Below, one piece after another: positions 26,543-35,135 of a stretch of DNA of 64,000 bases. Within the stretch, counting starts at the first letter, position 1, and the number at the start of each line of letters is the position of its first letter. This DNA comes from Xanthomonas sp. DAR 35659. Its GTDB lineage: Bacteria > Pseudomonadota > Gammaproteobacteria > Xanthomonadales > Xanthomonadaceae. The notes beneath the pieces are model-generated. The model saw only the letters and a list, made by a program, of their open reading frames with translations, made no database searches and had not been told where the DNA came from. The stretch lies in contig NZ_CP162488.1 in the NCBI RefSeq assembly GCF_041242975.1, forward strand, positions 2,160,001 to 2,224,000, written 5' to 3'. The position numbers and the translations under genes were made by a program.

Positions 26543-27255
26543 GGCGATCGCTCGGGTACTGCGCCGTGCTGCTGGCGCTGTGCGCCGGCTTCGGCGCAGC
26601 CAGCGCCGCGCCGGTGGACGCGCGCCGCCACGACGCGTTCTGGCTGTGGGCCGGAGTGCGTCCGCAGCCGGTGCTGGCCAGCGCGCGGCGCGTGTATCTG
26701 CTGCAGGCCGAAGTGCCGATGGAGGCGGGGGCGCCGCCGCGTCTGCTGTCGCAACGCGCCGCGTTGCCGCGGCTGCGCCACTGCCAGGTGTGGATGGTGC
26801 TGCGGGTGGAACGCATCGACTGGACGCCGGCCTTGTATGCGGCGGTGCTGGCGCAGTTGCAACGCTGGCGCGAGGCCGGCAACGCGGTGGCGGGCCTGCA
26901 GATCGATTTCGATGCCGGCACCGGCCGGCTCGCGCAGTACGTGGCCTTCCTGCGCACCCTGCGCGCGCACCTGCCGGCCGACTACCAACTCGGCGTCACC
27001 GGCCTGCTGGACTGGAGCGTCAACGGCCGCGCCGAGGCGCTGGACGCGCTGGGCCAGGTGGTGGACGAGGTGGTCTTGCAGATCTACCAGGGACGCGCGG
27101 TGATCCCCGACTACCCGCTCTATGTCGCGCGGCTGGGCAGATTGCGGGTGCCGTTCCGCATCGGCCTGTTGCAGGACGGCGACTGGCAACCGCCGGATGG
27201 ATTGCAGGCCAATCCATGGTTTCGCGGCTACGTGGTGTTCCTGCGCAACCGCTGA
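26539..27255 (+). CDS. DUF3142-like exported protein
   Basis: 238 residues beginning with GTG (26539) that overlaps the upstream stop. A signal peptide is followed by RRHDAFWLWAGVRPQPVL. The centre reads AGLQIDFDAGTGRLAQYVAFLRTLRAHLP and VDEVVLQIYQGRAVI, which look like beta strands carrying acidic residues in a TIM-barrel glycosidase-like fold. DUF3142 proteins have that fold, so a role in binding or cleaving a glycan is possible. Linkage to the 693-residue exported protein is the main functional clue. The family name is from memory of the motif pattern; the catalytic function is not established. Confidence 0.68.
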   Translation: MRRSLGYCAVLLALCAGFGAASAAPVDARRHDAFWLWAGVRPQPVLASARRVYLLQAEVPMEAGAPPRLLSQRAALPRLRHCQVWMVLRVERIDWTPALYAAVLAQLQRWREAGNAVAGLQIDFDAGTGRLAQYVAFLRTLRAHLPADYQLGVTGLLDWSVNGRAEALDALGQVVDEVVLQIYQGRAVIPDYPLYVARLGRLRVPFRIGLLQDGDWQPPDGLQANPWFRGYVVFLRNR

Positions 27256-27396
27256 GCGGTCCGGACTGGACGCGCGTTCGCTGATTGGCCGACTGGCGCT
27301 GCATGGTCGCGCGGCGTGTCATCCGCCGGCGCTGGGCGCATCTCCGATCGGGGCGCGGGCCCTGCGCGCGCCGGTGCCGCGGCCTAGAATGGGCGC

Positions 27397-28305
27397 ATGA
27401 ACGCAGACACCGCCAGCCATCTCGTCCACGGCCGCCGCCAGCGCCCGGATGGACCCTCGCCGATCGATGTGATCTCGGTCCAGTCGCAACTGGTGTACGG
27501 CCATGCCGGCAACAGCGCGGCGGTGCCGCCGCTGCGCGCGCTGGGCGTGCGCGTGGCCGAGATCCCCACCACCTTGCTGAGCAATGCGCCGTTCTACGCC
27601 ACGTTGCGCGGCAAGGTGCTGCCGTCGGACTGGTTCGCCGATCTGCTGCTCGGCGCCAGCGAGCGCGGCCTGCCGCAGCGCGCGCGCATGCTGGTGTCCG
27701 GCTACTTCGGCAGCGTCGGCAACGGCGCCGCGTTCGCCGACTGGCTCGATGCCACGTTGCCGCAGTGCCCGACATTGCGCTACTGCCTGGACCCGGTGAT
27801 CGGCGATACCCACACCGGCCCCTATGTCGAACCGGGGCTGGAACGCGTCTTCGCCGAGCGCCTGTTGCCACACGCGTGGCTGGTCACGCCGAACGCGTTC
27901 GAACTCGGCCGCCTGACCGGCATGCCGGCGCTGGCCCAGGACGATGCCATCGCCGCCGCGCGCGTGCTGCTGGCGCGCGGACCGCAGTGGGTGCTGGCGC
28001 ACAGCGTCGGCGGCGATGCCGGGCAACTGGTGACGCTGGCGGTGAGCCGCGAGGCGGTCTATCGCTGGTGCTCGCCGCTGCTGCCGGTGGACGTGGCCGG
28101 TACCGGCGACGTGCTGATGTCGCTGCTGGTGGCGTTCCTGCTGCGCGGCGAGGCGTTCGAACTGGCGATCGGCCGCGCCATCGCCGGCGTGCACGCCGCG
28201 CTGGAAGCGACGCTGGCCGCCGACTGCGAGGAACTGGATGTGCTCGCCGCCGCGCCGGCGGCGCTGGCCACGCCGCTGCGCTTCGCCGCCGAGCGGCTGG
28301 CGTGA
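27397..28305 (+). CDS. pdxY: pyridoxal kinase PdxY
   Basis: Phosphorylates pyridoxal in vitamin B6 salvage; 302 residues, ribokinase-like fold. Family motifs are SVQSQLVYGHAGNSAAVPPLRALG near the N-terminus (substrate pocket), YCLDPVIGDTHTGPYV, VTPNAFELGRLTG and the ATP/anion-hole motif DVAGTGDVLMSLLVAFLL with catalytic Asp. It is about 15 residues longer at the N-terminus than usual. The GTGA overlap with the next gene couples it to prephenate dehydrogenase. Confidence 0.94.
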   Translation: MNADTASHLVHGRRQRPDGPSPIDVISVQSQLVYGHAGNSAAVPPLRALGVRVAEIPTTLLSNAPFYATLRGKVLPSDWFADLLLGASERGLPQRARMLVSGYFGSVGNGAAFADWLDATLPQCPTLRYCLDPVIGDTHTGPYVEPGLERVFAERLLPHAWLVTPNAFELGRLTGMPALAQDDAIAAARVLLARGPQWVLAHSVGGDAGQLVTLAVSREAVYRWCSPLLPVDVAGTGDVLMSLLVAFLLRGEAFELAIGRAIAGVHAALEATLAADCEELDVLAAAPAALATPLRFAAERLA

Positions 28306-29417
28306 GCCTGCGCCCGGTCGTCGGCATCGTCGGCAGTGCCGGCGCCTACGGCCGCTGGCTGGATCGCTTCTTCCGCGAACGCATGCAATTGGAGGTGCTC
28401 GGCCACGATCCGGCCGACCCGCAGTCGCTGTCGCCGCAGGCGCTGCTGGCGCGCGCGCAGGTCCTGGTGTTCTCGGCGCCGATCCGGCAGACGCCGGCGG
28501 TGATCGGCGAGTACGTGCGCCTGGCCGAGGGACGCGAGCGCGGGCAACTCTGGTTGGACGTGACCTCGGTGAAGCGCGCGCCGGTGGCGGCGATGCTGGC
28601 CTCGCAGGCGGAAGTGGCGGGCCTGCATCCGATGACCGCGCCGCCGAAGTCGCCGACCTTGAAGGGCCGGGTGCTGGTGGTCTGCGAAGCGCGGCTGTCG
28701 CACTGGCAGGCGTGGCTGCAGCAGGCGTGCGTGGCGCTGGAGGCCGAGTGCGTGCGCAGCACGCCCGACCACCACGACCGGGTGATGGCGCTGGTGCAGG
28801 CGATGGTGCACGCCAGCCACCTGGCGCAGGCCGGCGTGCTGCGCGCGCATGCGCCGACGCTGGGGCCGCTGCAGGCGCTGCTGCCTTACCGCTCGGCCTC
28901 GTTCGAATTGGATACCGCGATCATCGCGCGCATCCTGGCGCTGAATCCGGCGATCTACGAGGACATCCAGTTCGGCAACCCGTACGTGGGCGAGGTGCTC
29001 GACGGCCTGATTGAGCAGCTCTCGCGCCTGCGCGACCACGTGCGCGGCGGCGACGACGCGGCGCGCGGCGCGTTCCGCGCCGAGTTCCTCGACGCCAACC
29101 GGCAGGCGCTGGGCGAGGCGGCGATCGCGCAGGGCAACTACAGCTACGAACGCGTCGGCTATCTGCTCGCCGATCTCACCGAACCGCTGACCCTCAGCGT
29201 CTACCTGCCGGAGGATCGCGCCGGTTCGTTGCGGACCCTGCTGTACGTGTTCGAGCGCCATGGGGTGAGCCTGACCTCGATCCATTCCTCGCGCACGCCG
29301 GCCGGGGAACTGCATTTCCGCATCGGCTTCGATCCGGCCACGCCGGCGACGGCCTTGCAGGCGGCCGCGGCGGAGATCGACGCCAGCGGGATCGGCCGGG
29401 TGCTGCCGCAGCAGTGA
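28302..29417 (+). CDS. tyrA: prephenate dehydrogenase (TyrA) with ACT domain
   Basis: Oxidative decarboxylation of prephenate to 4-hydroxyphenylpyruvate in tyrosine synthesis; 371 residues, GTG start overlapping the pdxY stop. A Rossmann segment GIVGSAGAYGRWLDRFF opens the protein. AGLHPMTAPPKSPTLKGRVLVVCE and DHHDRVMALVQAMVHASHLA are TyrA motifs with the catalytic His regions. The C-terminal part (LTEPLTLSVYLPEDRAGSLRTLLYVFERHGVSLTSIHS, described in part) is an ACT regulatory domain that likely senses tyrosine. There is no chorismate mutase domain, unlike E. coli TyrA. Confidence 0.9.
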   Translation: MSLRPVVGIVGSAGAYGRWLDRFFRERMQLEVLGHDPADPQSLSPQALLARAQVLVFSAPIRQTPAVIGEYVRLAEGRERGQLWLDVTSVKRAPVAAMLASQAEVAGLHPMTAPPKSPTLKGRVLVVCEARLSHWQAWLQQACVALEAECVRSTPDHHDRVMALVQAMVHASHLAQAGVLRAHAPTLGPLQALLPYRSASFELDTAIIARILALNPAIYEDIQFGNPYVGEVLDGLIEQLSRLRDHVRGGDDAARGAFRAEFLDANRQALGEAAIAQGNYSYERVGYLLADLTEPLTLSVYLPEDRAGSLRTLLYVFERHGVSLTSIHSSRTPAGELHFRIGFDPATPATALQAAAAEIDASGIGRVLPQQ

Positions 29418-29433
29418 AGCGGCGCCCATTGCC

Positions 29434-29500
29434 CCTGTAGGAGCGGCTTTAGCCGCGACATGCACCGTGCGAGCGCGATGTGGGAGGCGCTTCAGTCCCA
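29434..29500. repeat. REP pair before the DUF2750 gene
   Basis: CTGTAGGAGCGGCTTTAGCC continues into GCGACA (29434-29459). A second variant, GTGGGAGGCGCTTCAGTCCCA, spans 29480-29500. Both belong to the family found elsewhere in the window. Confidence 0.75.
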
Positions 29501-29537
29501 ATGGGTGGCAGCGTCGGCATCAGATGGATGGATAGTG

Positions 29538-29927
29538 ATGATGCATCGAAATAAAATAGAAAACCTCATAAAAATGGATGCGGAAGATCGTTATCGGTAC
29601 TTTTTGAGGAAGGTCGCTGATTACGAGGAGGTTTGGGGTTTGAAGGGGGCGAACGGTTGGTTGACGGTCGATGCCTGCGATCATGGAAGGATCGGGGTGC
29701 CGCTCTGGCCTGAAAAAGAATTCGCGGTGGTAAATTGCGTCGGGGAGTGGGCTCGTGCCAATCCTGAGAAAATAGAGCTATCGGTTTTCATCGAAAGATG
29801 GATTCCCGGATTGATTCGGGATAATAGGGTTATATCTGTGTTCCCCGTTGTTGCTGGAAAATCGGTTCATGTCGATCCGAGGTTATTTCTGTCGGAAATC
29901 GAGAAGGAAATGGATCAATATGAGTAA
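29538..29927 (+). CDS. DUF2750-family protein, AT-rich and REP-bracketed
   Basis: 129 residues from the ATG at 29538 (a second ATG follows directly). The core RYFLRKVADYEEVWGLKGANGWLTVDACDHGRIGVPLWPEKEFAVVNCVGEW (described in part) matches the DUF2750 pattern, with a C-terminal helix ending FLSEIEKEMDQYE. No signal peptide. Its codons are clearly richer in A and T than any neighbour (AAATAAAATAG, GAAAAAATAGAGC-like runs), and it sits between REP elements, so recent acquisition is likely. Proteins of this type occur near polymorphic-toxin and immunity genes in other bacteria, but no toxin gene is visible here. The function is unknown. Confidence 0.8.
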   Translation: MMHRNKIENLIKMDAEDRYRYFLRKVADYEEVWGLKGANGWLTVDACDHGRIGVPLWPEKEFAVVNCVGEWARANPEKIELSVFIERWIPGLIRDNRVISVFPVVAGKSVHVDPRLFLSEIEKEMDQYE

Positions 29928-29977
29928 CGTGTCGCGTGCGCGGGCCGCCGCACAGACGTTGCTTCCTGGCCTCCTCT

Positions 29978-30032
29978 CGGCTTCAGCCGCGACAGGACGT
30001 TCGTCGGTTGGATCCTGTCGCGGCTGAAGCCG
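29978..30032. repeat. REP inverted pair forming a 20-bp perfect stem
   Basis: CGGCTTCAGCCGCGACAGGA (29978-29997) and its exact complement at 30013-30032 are separated by 15 bases; the outer arm continues as CTCCTACAGGG to 30043. Transcribed, this forms a long stem-loop downstream of the DUF2750 gene. The rest of 29928-30196 shows no gene. Confidence 0.8.
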
Positions 30033-30196
30033 CTCCTACAGGGAGGATGGAGGCAATCGGCGCGTCATCCACAGGCGGTGTGGATGGAATGCGCGCAAAC
30101 ATGTGGATAAGTGACTGCGCGCCTTGCAGGACAGGCCTGGCGAGACGCTGGTCAATTATTGACCACGTGTCTCATGCGTGCCTCGCGACGATGCGC

Positions 30197-30406
30197 TCAC
30201 ACCGCGGTCAGGGTCAGCTCGCCGCCAGTGGTGGTGAATTGCTGGCCGCGGCGGATCAGTTTGCGGCCATCGGCCAGTTCGTAGCGCAGCGCCGGTGCGG
30301 CGTGGGCGTCGTGCTGCGCCTGTTGCTGTTGCGGTTCGTCCTGGAACTCGGTGATCAGGTAGGCCTCGCCATCGGGGCCGAGGGCGGGCAATTGGCGGAA
30401 GGACAT
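30197..30406 (-). CDS. small hypothetical protein
   Basis: 69 residues starting MSFRQLPALGPDGEAYLITEFQ. The start at 30404-30406 has GAGAA and AGGAGAACGCC upstream on the minus strand (CAGGAGAACGCCATG), a good ribosome site. A Gln/His-rich middle (DEPQQQQAQHDAHAAP) divides two beta-rich segments (AYLITEFQD and YELADGRKLIRRGQQFTTTGGELTLTAV). No signal peptide or known family. It ends convergent with the DUF2750 gene and lies 129 bases downstream of the ABC exporter stop, on the same strand. Confidence 0.6.
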   Translation of the reverse strand: MSFRQLPALGPDGEAYLITEFQDEPQQQQAQHDAHAAPALRYELADGRKLIRRGQQFTTTGGELTLTAV

Positions 30407-30534
30407 GGCGTTCTCCTGTCGAACGCAGCGTCGAACGAAGGGGCAGCAAGCGCCCATGTGGCGGGCGCGTGGCGCCGCGGACGCTGCACCGGGCGCAGCG
30501 CGACCGTAGCCCCGGCGTCGTTAGCGCGGCGTGC

Positions 30535-32301
30535 TCAGTCGATGAATTGCAGGCGCGCCAGTTCCGCGTACAGGCCGCCCTGCGCCAGCAGTTCGGCGTG
30601 GGTGCCCTGGGCGACGATGCGGCCTTTGTCCATCACCACGATGCGGTCGGCCTTGAGCACGGTGGCCAGGCGGTGCGCGATCACCAGCGTGGTGCGTCCG
30701 GCCATCAGCCGTTCCAGCGCCTGCTGCACGGCGTGCTCGCTCTGCGCGTCGAGCGCGCTGGTGGCCTCGTCGAGCAACAGCAGCGGCGCATCCTTGAGCA
30801 GGGCGCGGGCGATGGCGATGCGTTGTTGCTGGCCGCCGGACAGGCGCGCGCCGCGTTCGCCCAGTTCGCTGGCATAGCCCTGCGGCAACTGGCGGATGAA
30901 CGCGTCCGCCTCGGCCGCGCGCGCCGCGTCCTCGACCTCGGCATGGCTGGCGTCGAGCCGGCCGTAGCGGATGTTGTCGGCGGCGCTGGCCGCGAACAGG
31001 GTCGGGTGCTGCGGCACCAGGGCGATCTGGTCGCGCAACTGCGCCGGGTCCAGATCGCGCAGGTCGGCGTCATCCACCCGCACCGCGCCGGCCTGCGGAT
31101 CGTGGAAGCGCAACAACAGCGACAGCACGGTGCTCTTGCCCGCGCCGGAGGGGCCGACCAGGGCCACGCTCTCGCCCGGATGCACGTGCAGGTCGAAGCC
31201 GTCCAGCGCCGGGTGGTCGGGGCGCTGCGGATAGCGGAACACCACGTTGTCGAAGCGCACCTCGCCACGCAGCGGCTGCGGCAGCGCGCGCGGTTGCGCC
31301 GGTGCCACCACTTCGGGACGTTCGGCGAACAGTTCGGCGATGCGGCCCATGCCGCCGGCGGCGCGTTGCAGGTCGTTCCACACCTCGGCCAGGGAGGCCA
31401 CCGAGCCGCCGCCGAACATGGCGTACAGCACGAACTGGCCGAGCGCGCCGGCGCTCAGTTCGCCGGCCGCCACTTCATGTGCGCCGGACCACAGCACCAG
31501 CACGATGGCGCCGAACACCAGCACGATCGCCGCGGCGGTGATCATCGCCTGCGCCCGCACGCGGCGCCGCGCCACGTCGACCGACAACGCCAGCGCCGCG
31601 CCGAAGCGACCGCGTTCGTAGGGTTCGCGCGCATGCGCCTGTACCGTGCGCACCGCGCCCAGGGTCTCGGCGGCGAGCGTGTTGGCGTCGGCGACGCGGT
31701 CCTGGCTGCTGCGCGAGATCTTCTGCAGGCGGCGCGCGCCGAGCACGATCGGCAGGACCGCCAGCGGAATGCCGAGCAGCGCGTAGGCGGCCAGGTGCGG
31801 GCTGGTCACGAACAGCATGACGATGCTGCCGACCACCGTCACCGTGCTGCGCAGCGCCACCGACATGGTGCTGCCGATCACCCCGCGCAGCAGTTCGCTG
31901 TCGGCCGACAGCCGCGACACCAGTTCGCCGCTGCGGTTGCGGTCGTGGAACCCGGCGTGCAGCCCGATCAGGTGCGCATACAGGCGTCCGCGCAGGTCGG
32001 CGACGACCCGCTCGCCCAGCAGCGACACGAAGTAGAAGCGCAAGGCGGTGGCGACCGCGAGCACCACCGCCACCGCGAACAGCAGCGCGAAGGATTGGTT
32101 GATCCGGCTGCCGTCGCTGAAGCCGTGGTCGATCATCTGGCGGACCGCGACCGGCAGGCTCAGCGTGGCGCTGGAGGACACCGCCAGGGCCAGCAGCCAC
32201 GCGCAGAACAGGCCACGCTGGCGCTGCACGAACGGCCACAAGGTGCGCAGGCTGCCGAGTTTGCGCAGCGACTTGGCCTGGTCGGCCGACGGATCGTTCA
32301 T
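30535..32301 (-). CDS. ABC exporter, fused permease-ATPase (MsbA-related)
   Basis: 588-residue half transporter that works as a homodimer in the inner membrane. The N-terminal six-helix domain begins near LWPFVQRQRGLFCAWLLALAV; it includes GELVSRLSADSELLRGVIG, a coupling-helix motif. The ATPase has Walker A GPSGAGKS, Q-loop LVPQHPTLFAASAADNIRYG, signature LSGGQQQR, Walker B LLLLDEAT and switch His in VIAHRLAT. It resembles the MsbA-related group of lipid/drug exporters; the substrate is unknown. Overlaps the yigZ-like gene by four bases (ATGA), so the two are co-transcribed, with the ABC gene second. Confidence 0.93.
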   Translation of the reverse strand: MNDPSADQAKSLRKLGSLRTLWPFVQRQRGLFCAWLLALAVSSSATLSLPVAVRQMIDHGFSDGSRINQSFALLFAVAVVLAVATALRFYFVSLLGERVVADLRGRLYAHLIGLHAGFHDRNRSGELVSRLSADSELLRGVIGSTMSVALRSTVTVVGSIVMLFVTSPHLAAYALLGIPLAVLPIVLGARRLQKISRSSQDRVADANTLAAETLGAVRTVQAHAREPYERGRFGAALALSVDVARRRVRAQAMITAAAIVLVFGAIVLVLWSGAHEVAAGELSAGALGQFVLYAMFGGGSVASLAEVWNDLQRAAGGMGRIAELFAERPEVVAPAQPRALPQPLRGEVRFDNVVFRYPQRPDHPALDGFDLHVHPGESVALVGPSGAGKSTVLSLLLRFHDPQAGAVRVDDADLRDLDPAQLRDQIALVPQHPTLFAASAADNIRYGRLDASHAEVEDAARAAEADAFIRQLPQGYASELGERGARLSGGQQQRIAIARALLKDAPLLLLDEATSALDAQSEHAVQQALERLMAGRTTLVIAHRLATVLKADRIVVMDKGRIVAQGTHAELLAQGGLYAELARLQFID

Positions 32302-32900
32302 GCGGGGGCGGTTTCCGAACAGCGGACTCTGTTCCGGGTGGCGTCGCGCAGCCGGGTTTTCAAGGCGGCGAGCCGATCGCCGGGCAGGCGCACGCGCAAT
32401 TCGGCGCCGCCGGCATCGAAGCGTTCATCGAGCTTCTCCGCGGCGCAGGCGCTAAGCGCCGCATGCACCAGGCCCAGATCGTCGAACGCGCAGTGTACGG
32501 TCAGCGTGCACAGGGCCAGCAACGGTTGCCGCGGCGCCAGCCGCAGGCACTCGGCGGCGCTGCCGCCGTAGGCGCGGACCAGGCCGCCGGCGCCGAGCTT
32601 GATCCCGCCGAACCAGCGCGTCACCACCACCACCACGCGATCGAAGCCCTGGCCGTCGATCGCGGCCAGGATCGGGCGGCCGGCGGTGCCGGCGGGTTCG
32701 CCGTCGTCGCTGGAGCGGTAGGCGTCGCCGAAGCGGTAGGCCCAGCAGTTGTGGGTGGCGTCGGCCACGGCGACCTGCTGCACGAACGCCAGCGCCTCGC
32801 CGGCGTCCTGGATCGGCGCGGCCTGCGCCAGGAAGCGGCTGTGCTTGATGTCCACGCTATGGCTGACGGGATGGGGGAGCGTATCGGGCATCGGCGCCAT
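32298..32900 (-). CDS. YigZ/IMPACT-family protein
   Basis: 200 residues. The IMPACT (UPF0029) N-terminal domain has KHSRFLAQAAPI, HNCWAYRF, SSDDGEPAGTAGRPIL and VVVVTRWFGGIKLGAGGLVRAYG, the invariant family motifs. A C-terminal ferredoxin-like domain follows. Eukaryotic IMPACT regulates GCN2; the bacterial role is unknown, with suggestions of a nucleic-acid or nucleotide-binding function. The start at 32898-32900 or three codons later are both possible. The stop overlaps the ABC exporter start. Confidence 0.92.
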   Translation of the reverse strand: MAPMPDTLPHPVSHSVDIKHSRFLAQAAPIQDAGEALAFVQQVAVADATHNCWAYRFGDAYRSSDDGEPAGTAGRPILAAIDGQGFDRVVVVVTRWFGGIKLGAGGLVRAYGGSAAECLRLAPRQPLLALCTLTVHCAFDDLGLVHAALSACAAEKLDERFDAGGAELRVRLPGDRLAALKTRLRDATRNRVRCSETAPA

Positions 32901-33217
32901 TCTAGTCGAGGTGCCGCGCTGGGCCGCGGAGGCGGTCGCTGGCGACGCCTGTGCGGACCGGATGCGCGCCTGCGACCTGCTTTTGCGCGGCTCTCGTGCA
33001 AGAGGCGGCGGCAGCGCTGGTCAGCGCATGGCAGTGGGGGCGGCGCGACCGATTCTCATGGTGCGGGTGCGGGTATCAGCGTCGGCACCGGTATGGGGAG
33101 TACCGGTGTTGCCGTAGGCCAAGTGGCGCCCGCATGGCACGCAGGAACAGCGAGTGTCGGCCCAGCGTCGCGTGGCGCGGGCCAGCGTGGCTCAGTGCCG
33201 CAGTTGCGGGCGGCGCG
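32901..33217. other. gap between yigZ-like gene and anti-sigma gene
   Basis: About 320 bases without a gene. It contains a perfect 8-bp stem CACCGGTA-TGGGGAG-TACCGGTG (33086-33108) that may end the sigma/anti-sigma transcript or precede the yigZ one. Nothing else recognised. Confidence 0.45.
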
Positions 33218-34384
33218 TCAGTCGTCGAGCAGCGTGCGCAGATCCTTGGGGATGCGTGCGTGCGGATGCTCGTGTCGGAAGCGTTGCAGGCTGGCGCGCG
33301 CGGTCGCCTCGTCGCCGGCATCGCGGTGCGCGCGTACCCGCGCCAGCCATCGCCGCGGCGACAGTTGCGCATCGTCCTGCACTGCGGCCGCACGCGCCGG
33401 ATCGGAGGCGATGGCCTGTTCGGATGCGGGCAGGGGGGACGCCTGCGCCGCGATCGGCGCTGGCGCAGCCATCGGCGCATTGGCCTGCTTCCGCGCGAGG
33501 TTGCCCGTCACGTCCACAGTGGAGGCGTCAGCGTCGTGCGTTTGCCGTGACGTGTCGTCGTCGGTGCGCTCGGCCCTCGTGCTGGGGAGAGCGCGGCGCA
33601 TGCGGTCGTCCTGCGGCTGCACGCGTCTGGGCGTTGCCGGCTTCGCCAGTGCTTCAGGCTGCTCGGGAAGCGGCGCGAGCTCCATTGCCGGGGCAGGCGC
33701 GGCCGGTGGCGCGGGCGGCGACGGGGGGGCGACGAACGGCGCGGGCTCGGGCTGGCGTGGCGTGTCCACAGGCGGCGGCGTGGCCGCGGCGCGTTTGGGA
33801 GCGCGCGCAGCGGTCGTCGACACCTGTTCCAGCGGCGCGGCCATGGCTGGCGCTGGCGGCGGGGGCGGCGAGGGGGGCGTGAGCGTTCGTGCAGGTGCAG
33901 GAGCATCGGATGCGCTCGCCGCATCCGCGGATCCAGCCGCCGGCTCGGCAGTCGACTCCTGCGCCGTGCTCTCGGTGGCCGCGTCCCCGGTAATCAGGGC
34001 AGGCGCCACCGGCGTGGCCATCGGCGCGGGGGGCGTGCGCAGTTGCCAGGCGATACCGGCCGCCAGCGTCAGCGATGCGGCCAGCCCGGTCCACGCCGGC
34101 CAGCGCCTGCGGCGGCGCCGCGCTAGCGTGCCGGGCTGCGGATGGTCCGTCGCCGAAGCGGCGGACCGCGGCGGCATCGGCGCTGGCGTGGCGCCGGTGT
34201 CAGCTTCGGCGTCGGCGTCGGCATCGTGCGGCGGCGCGGCCGTCGCCGGCGCTGCCGTCACCGCCGCGCGTGCCGCGGCCAGGATGCTCGCATCCAGCGC
34301 CGCCGACGGCAGCGCCTGCCGGCCCAGGCGCAAGCGTTCGGCCAGGGCGCGTTCTTCGGGGGTCAGCGGTTCGTCGCGCTTCAT
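33218..34384 (-). CDS. probable anti-sigma factor with long Pro/Ala-rich periplasmic domain
   Basis: 388 residues. The N-terminus MKRDEPLTPEERALAERLRLGRQALPSAALDASILAAARAAV (described in part) is a short helical cytoplasmic segment. RRRRRRWPAWTGLAASLTLAAGIAWQL is one membrane span with a positive-inside flank (about residues 88-116). The rest is an exceptionally Pro/Ala/Thr-rich periplasmic region followed by a small helical C-terminal domain (SPRRWLARVRAHRDAGDEATARASLQRFRHEHP, described in part), which looks like a TPR-like motif. Its start overlaps the sigma factor stop by four bases, which is the main reason to call it an anti-sigma factor. No zinc-binding HxxxCxxC is present. Confidence 0.7.
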   Translation of the reverse strand: MKRDEPLTPEERALAERLRLGRQALPSAALDASILAAARAAVTAAPATAAPPHDADADAEADTGATPAPMPPRSAASATDHPQPGTLARRRRRRWPAWTGLAASLTLAAGIAWQLRTPPAPMATPVAPALITGDAATESTAQESTAEPAAGSADAASASDAPAPARTLTPPSPPPPPAPAMAAPLEQVSTTAARAPKRAAATPPPVDTPRQPEPAPFVAPPSPPAPPAAPAPAMELAPLPEQPEALAKPATPRRVQPQDDRMRRALPSTRAERTDDDTSRQTHDADASTVDVTGNLARKQANAPMAAPAPIAAQASPLPASEQAIASDPARAAAVQDDAQLSPRRWLARVRAHRDAGDEATARASLQRFRHEHPHARIPKDLRTLLDD

Positions 34385-34935
34385 TCGCCCAGCCTCGCGC
34401 GCAGCTTGTCCATCGCGTAGCGCAGCCGCGACTTGACCGTTTCGCGGCCCACCCCGGTGATCTGTCCGATCTCCTCCAGGCTCAATTCCTGTTCCAGGCG
34501 CAGCAACAGCACTTCGCGTTGTTCCTCGGGCAGATCGTCGAGCGCCAACTGCAACTGGCGCCGCTGTTCGAACGCCGACAGTTGCCGTTCCGGCGTCTCC
34601 GGATCCGGCACGCTGGCGGTGCGCAGGTCGGCATCGACCGGCGCCGGCGGCCGGTGCTTGGCCGCGCGCCAGTGGTCGCCCAGCCGATTGTGGGCGATGC
34701 GCAACAGCCAGGTGCTGAACGCGGCCTGCGGCTGCCAGCCCTGGCGTGCGGCGATGACCCGCTGCCACACGTCCTGGAACATCTCCTCGGCCAGCGCCAC
34801 GTCGCGCAGTTGGCGCAGCAGGTAGTGGTAGAGGCGGCCGCGGTGGCGCGCGTACAAGGTCTCGAACGCGCCGGCATCGCCGGCCGCATAGGCCAGCATC
34901 AGGGCTTCGTCGCTCGTTTCGACCAGGGCGTCCAC
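34381..34935 (-). CDS. ECF-type RNA polymerase sigma factor
   Basis: 184 residues from the GTG at 34933-34935 (starts VDALVETSDEALMLAYAAGD); a longer frame from 35016 exists but adds a Pro/Arg-rich stretch unlike sigma factors. Region 2 reads LYARHRGRLYHYLLRQLRD, FQDVWQRVIAARQGW and FSTWLLRIAHNRLGDHWR. Region 4 reads LPEEQREVLLLRLEQELSLEEIGQITGVGRETVKSRLRYAMDKLRARL (described in part), the helix-turn-helix for the -35 box. Followed at once by the probable anti-sigma gene. The signal sensed is unknown, presumably of the cell envelope. Confidence 0.92.
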   Translation of the reverse strand: MDALVETSDEALMLAYAAGDAGAFETLYARHRGRLYHYLLRQLRDVALAEEMFQDVWQRVIAARQGWQPQAAFSTWLLRIAHNRLGDHWRAAKHRPPAPVDADLRTASVPDPETPERQLSAFEQRRQLQLALDDLPEEQREVLLLRLEQELSLEEIGQITGVGRETVKSRLRYAMDKLRARLGE

Positions 34936-35135
34936 GGCGGCAAGCCTAAGCGTTCGGCGGCCCGGCGCATAGCGTGGCGTGGTGGGGGTGGCAGGCGAGG
35001 GCGGAAAGGCGAGCATTGTGACAATGAACGCCCCACGATCACGCGTGGGGTTATGCGTGCGTCCCCGTATGTACCGGTATGCTGGCGGCAGGGGAGGCGT
35101 CGGGCAGGTCCGACGTCATCTAGGAGTTGTTGTCG

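Noticed and set aside
34936..35016. Longer start for the ECF sigma factor
   Set aside because: The extra 27 residues are Pro/Arg-rich and absent from typical ECF sigma factors; GTG at 34935 gives the normal N-terminus.
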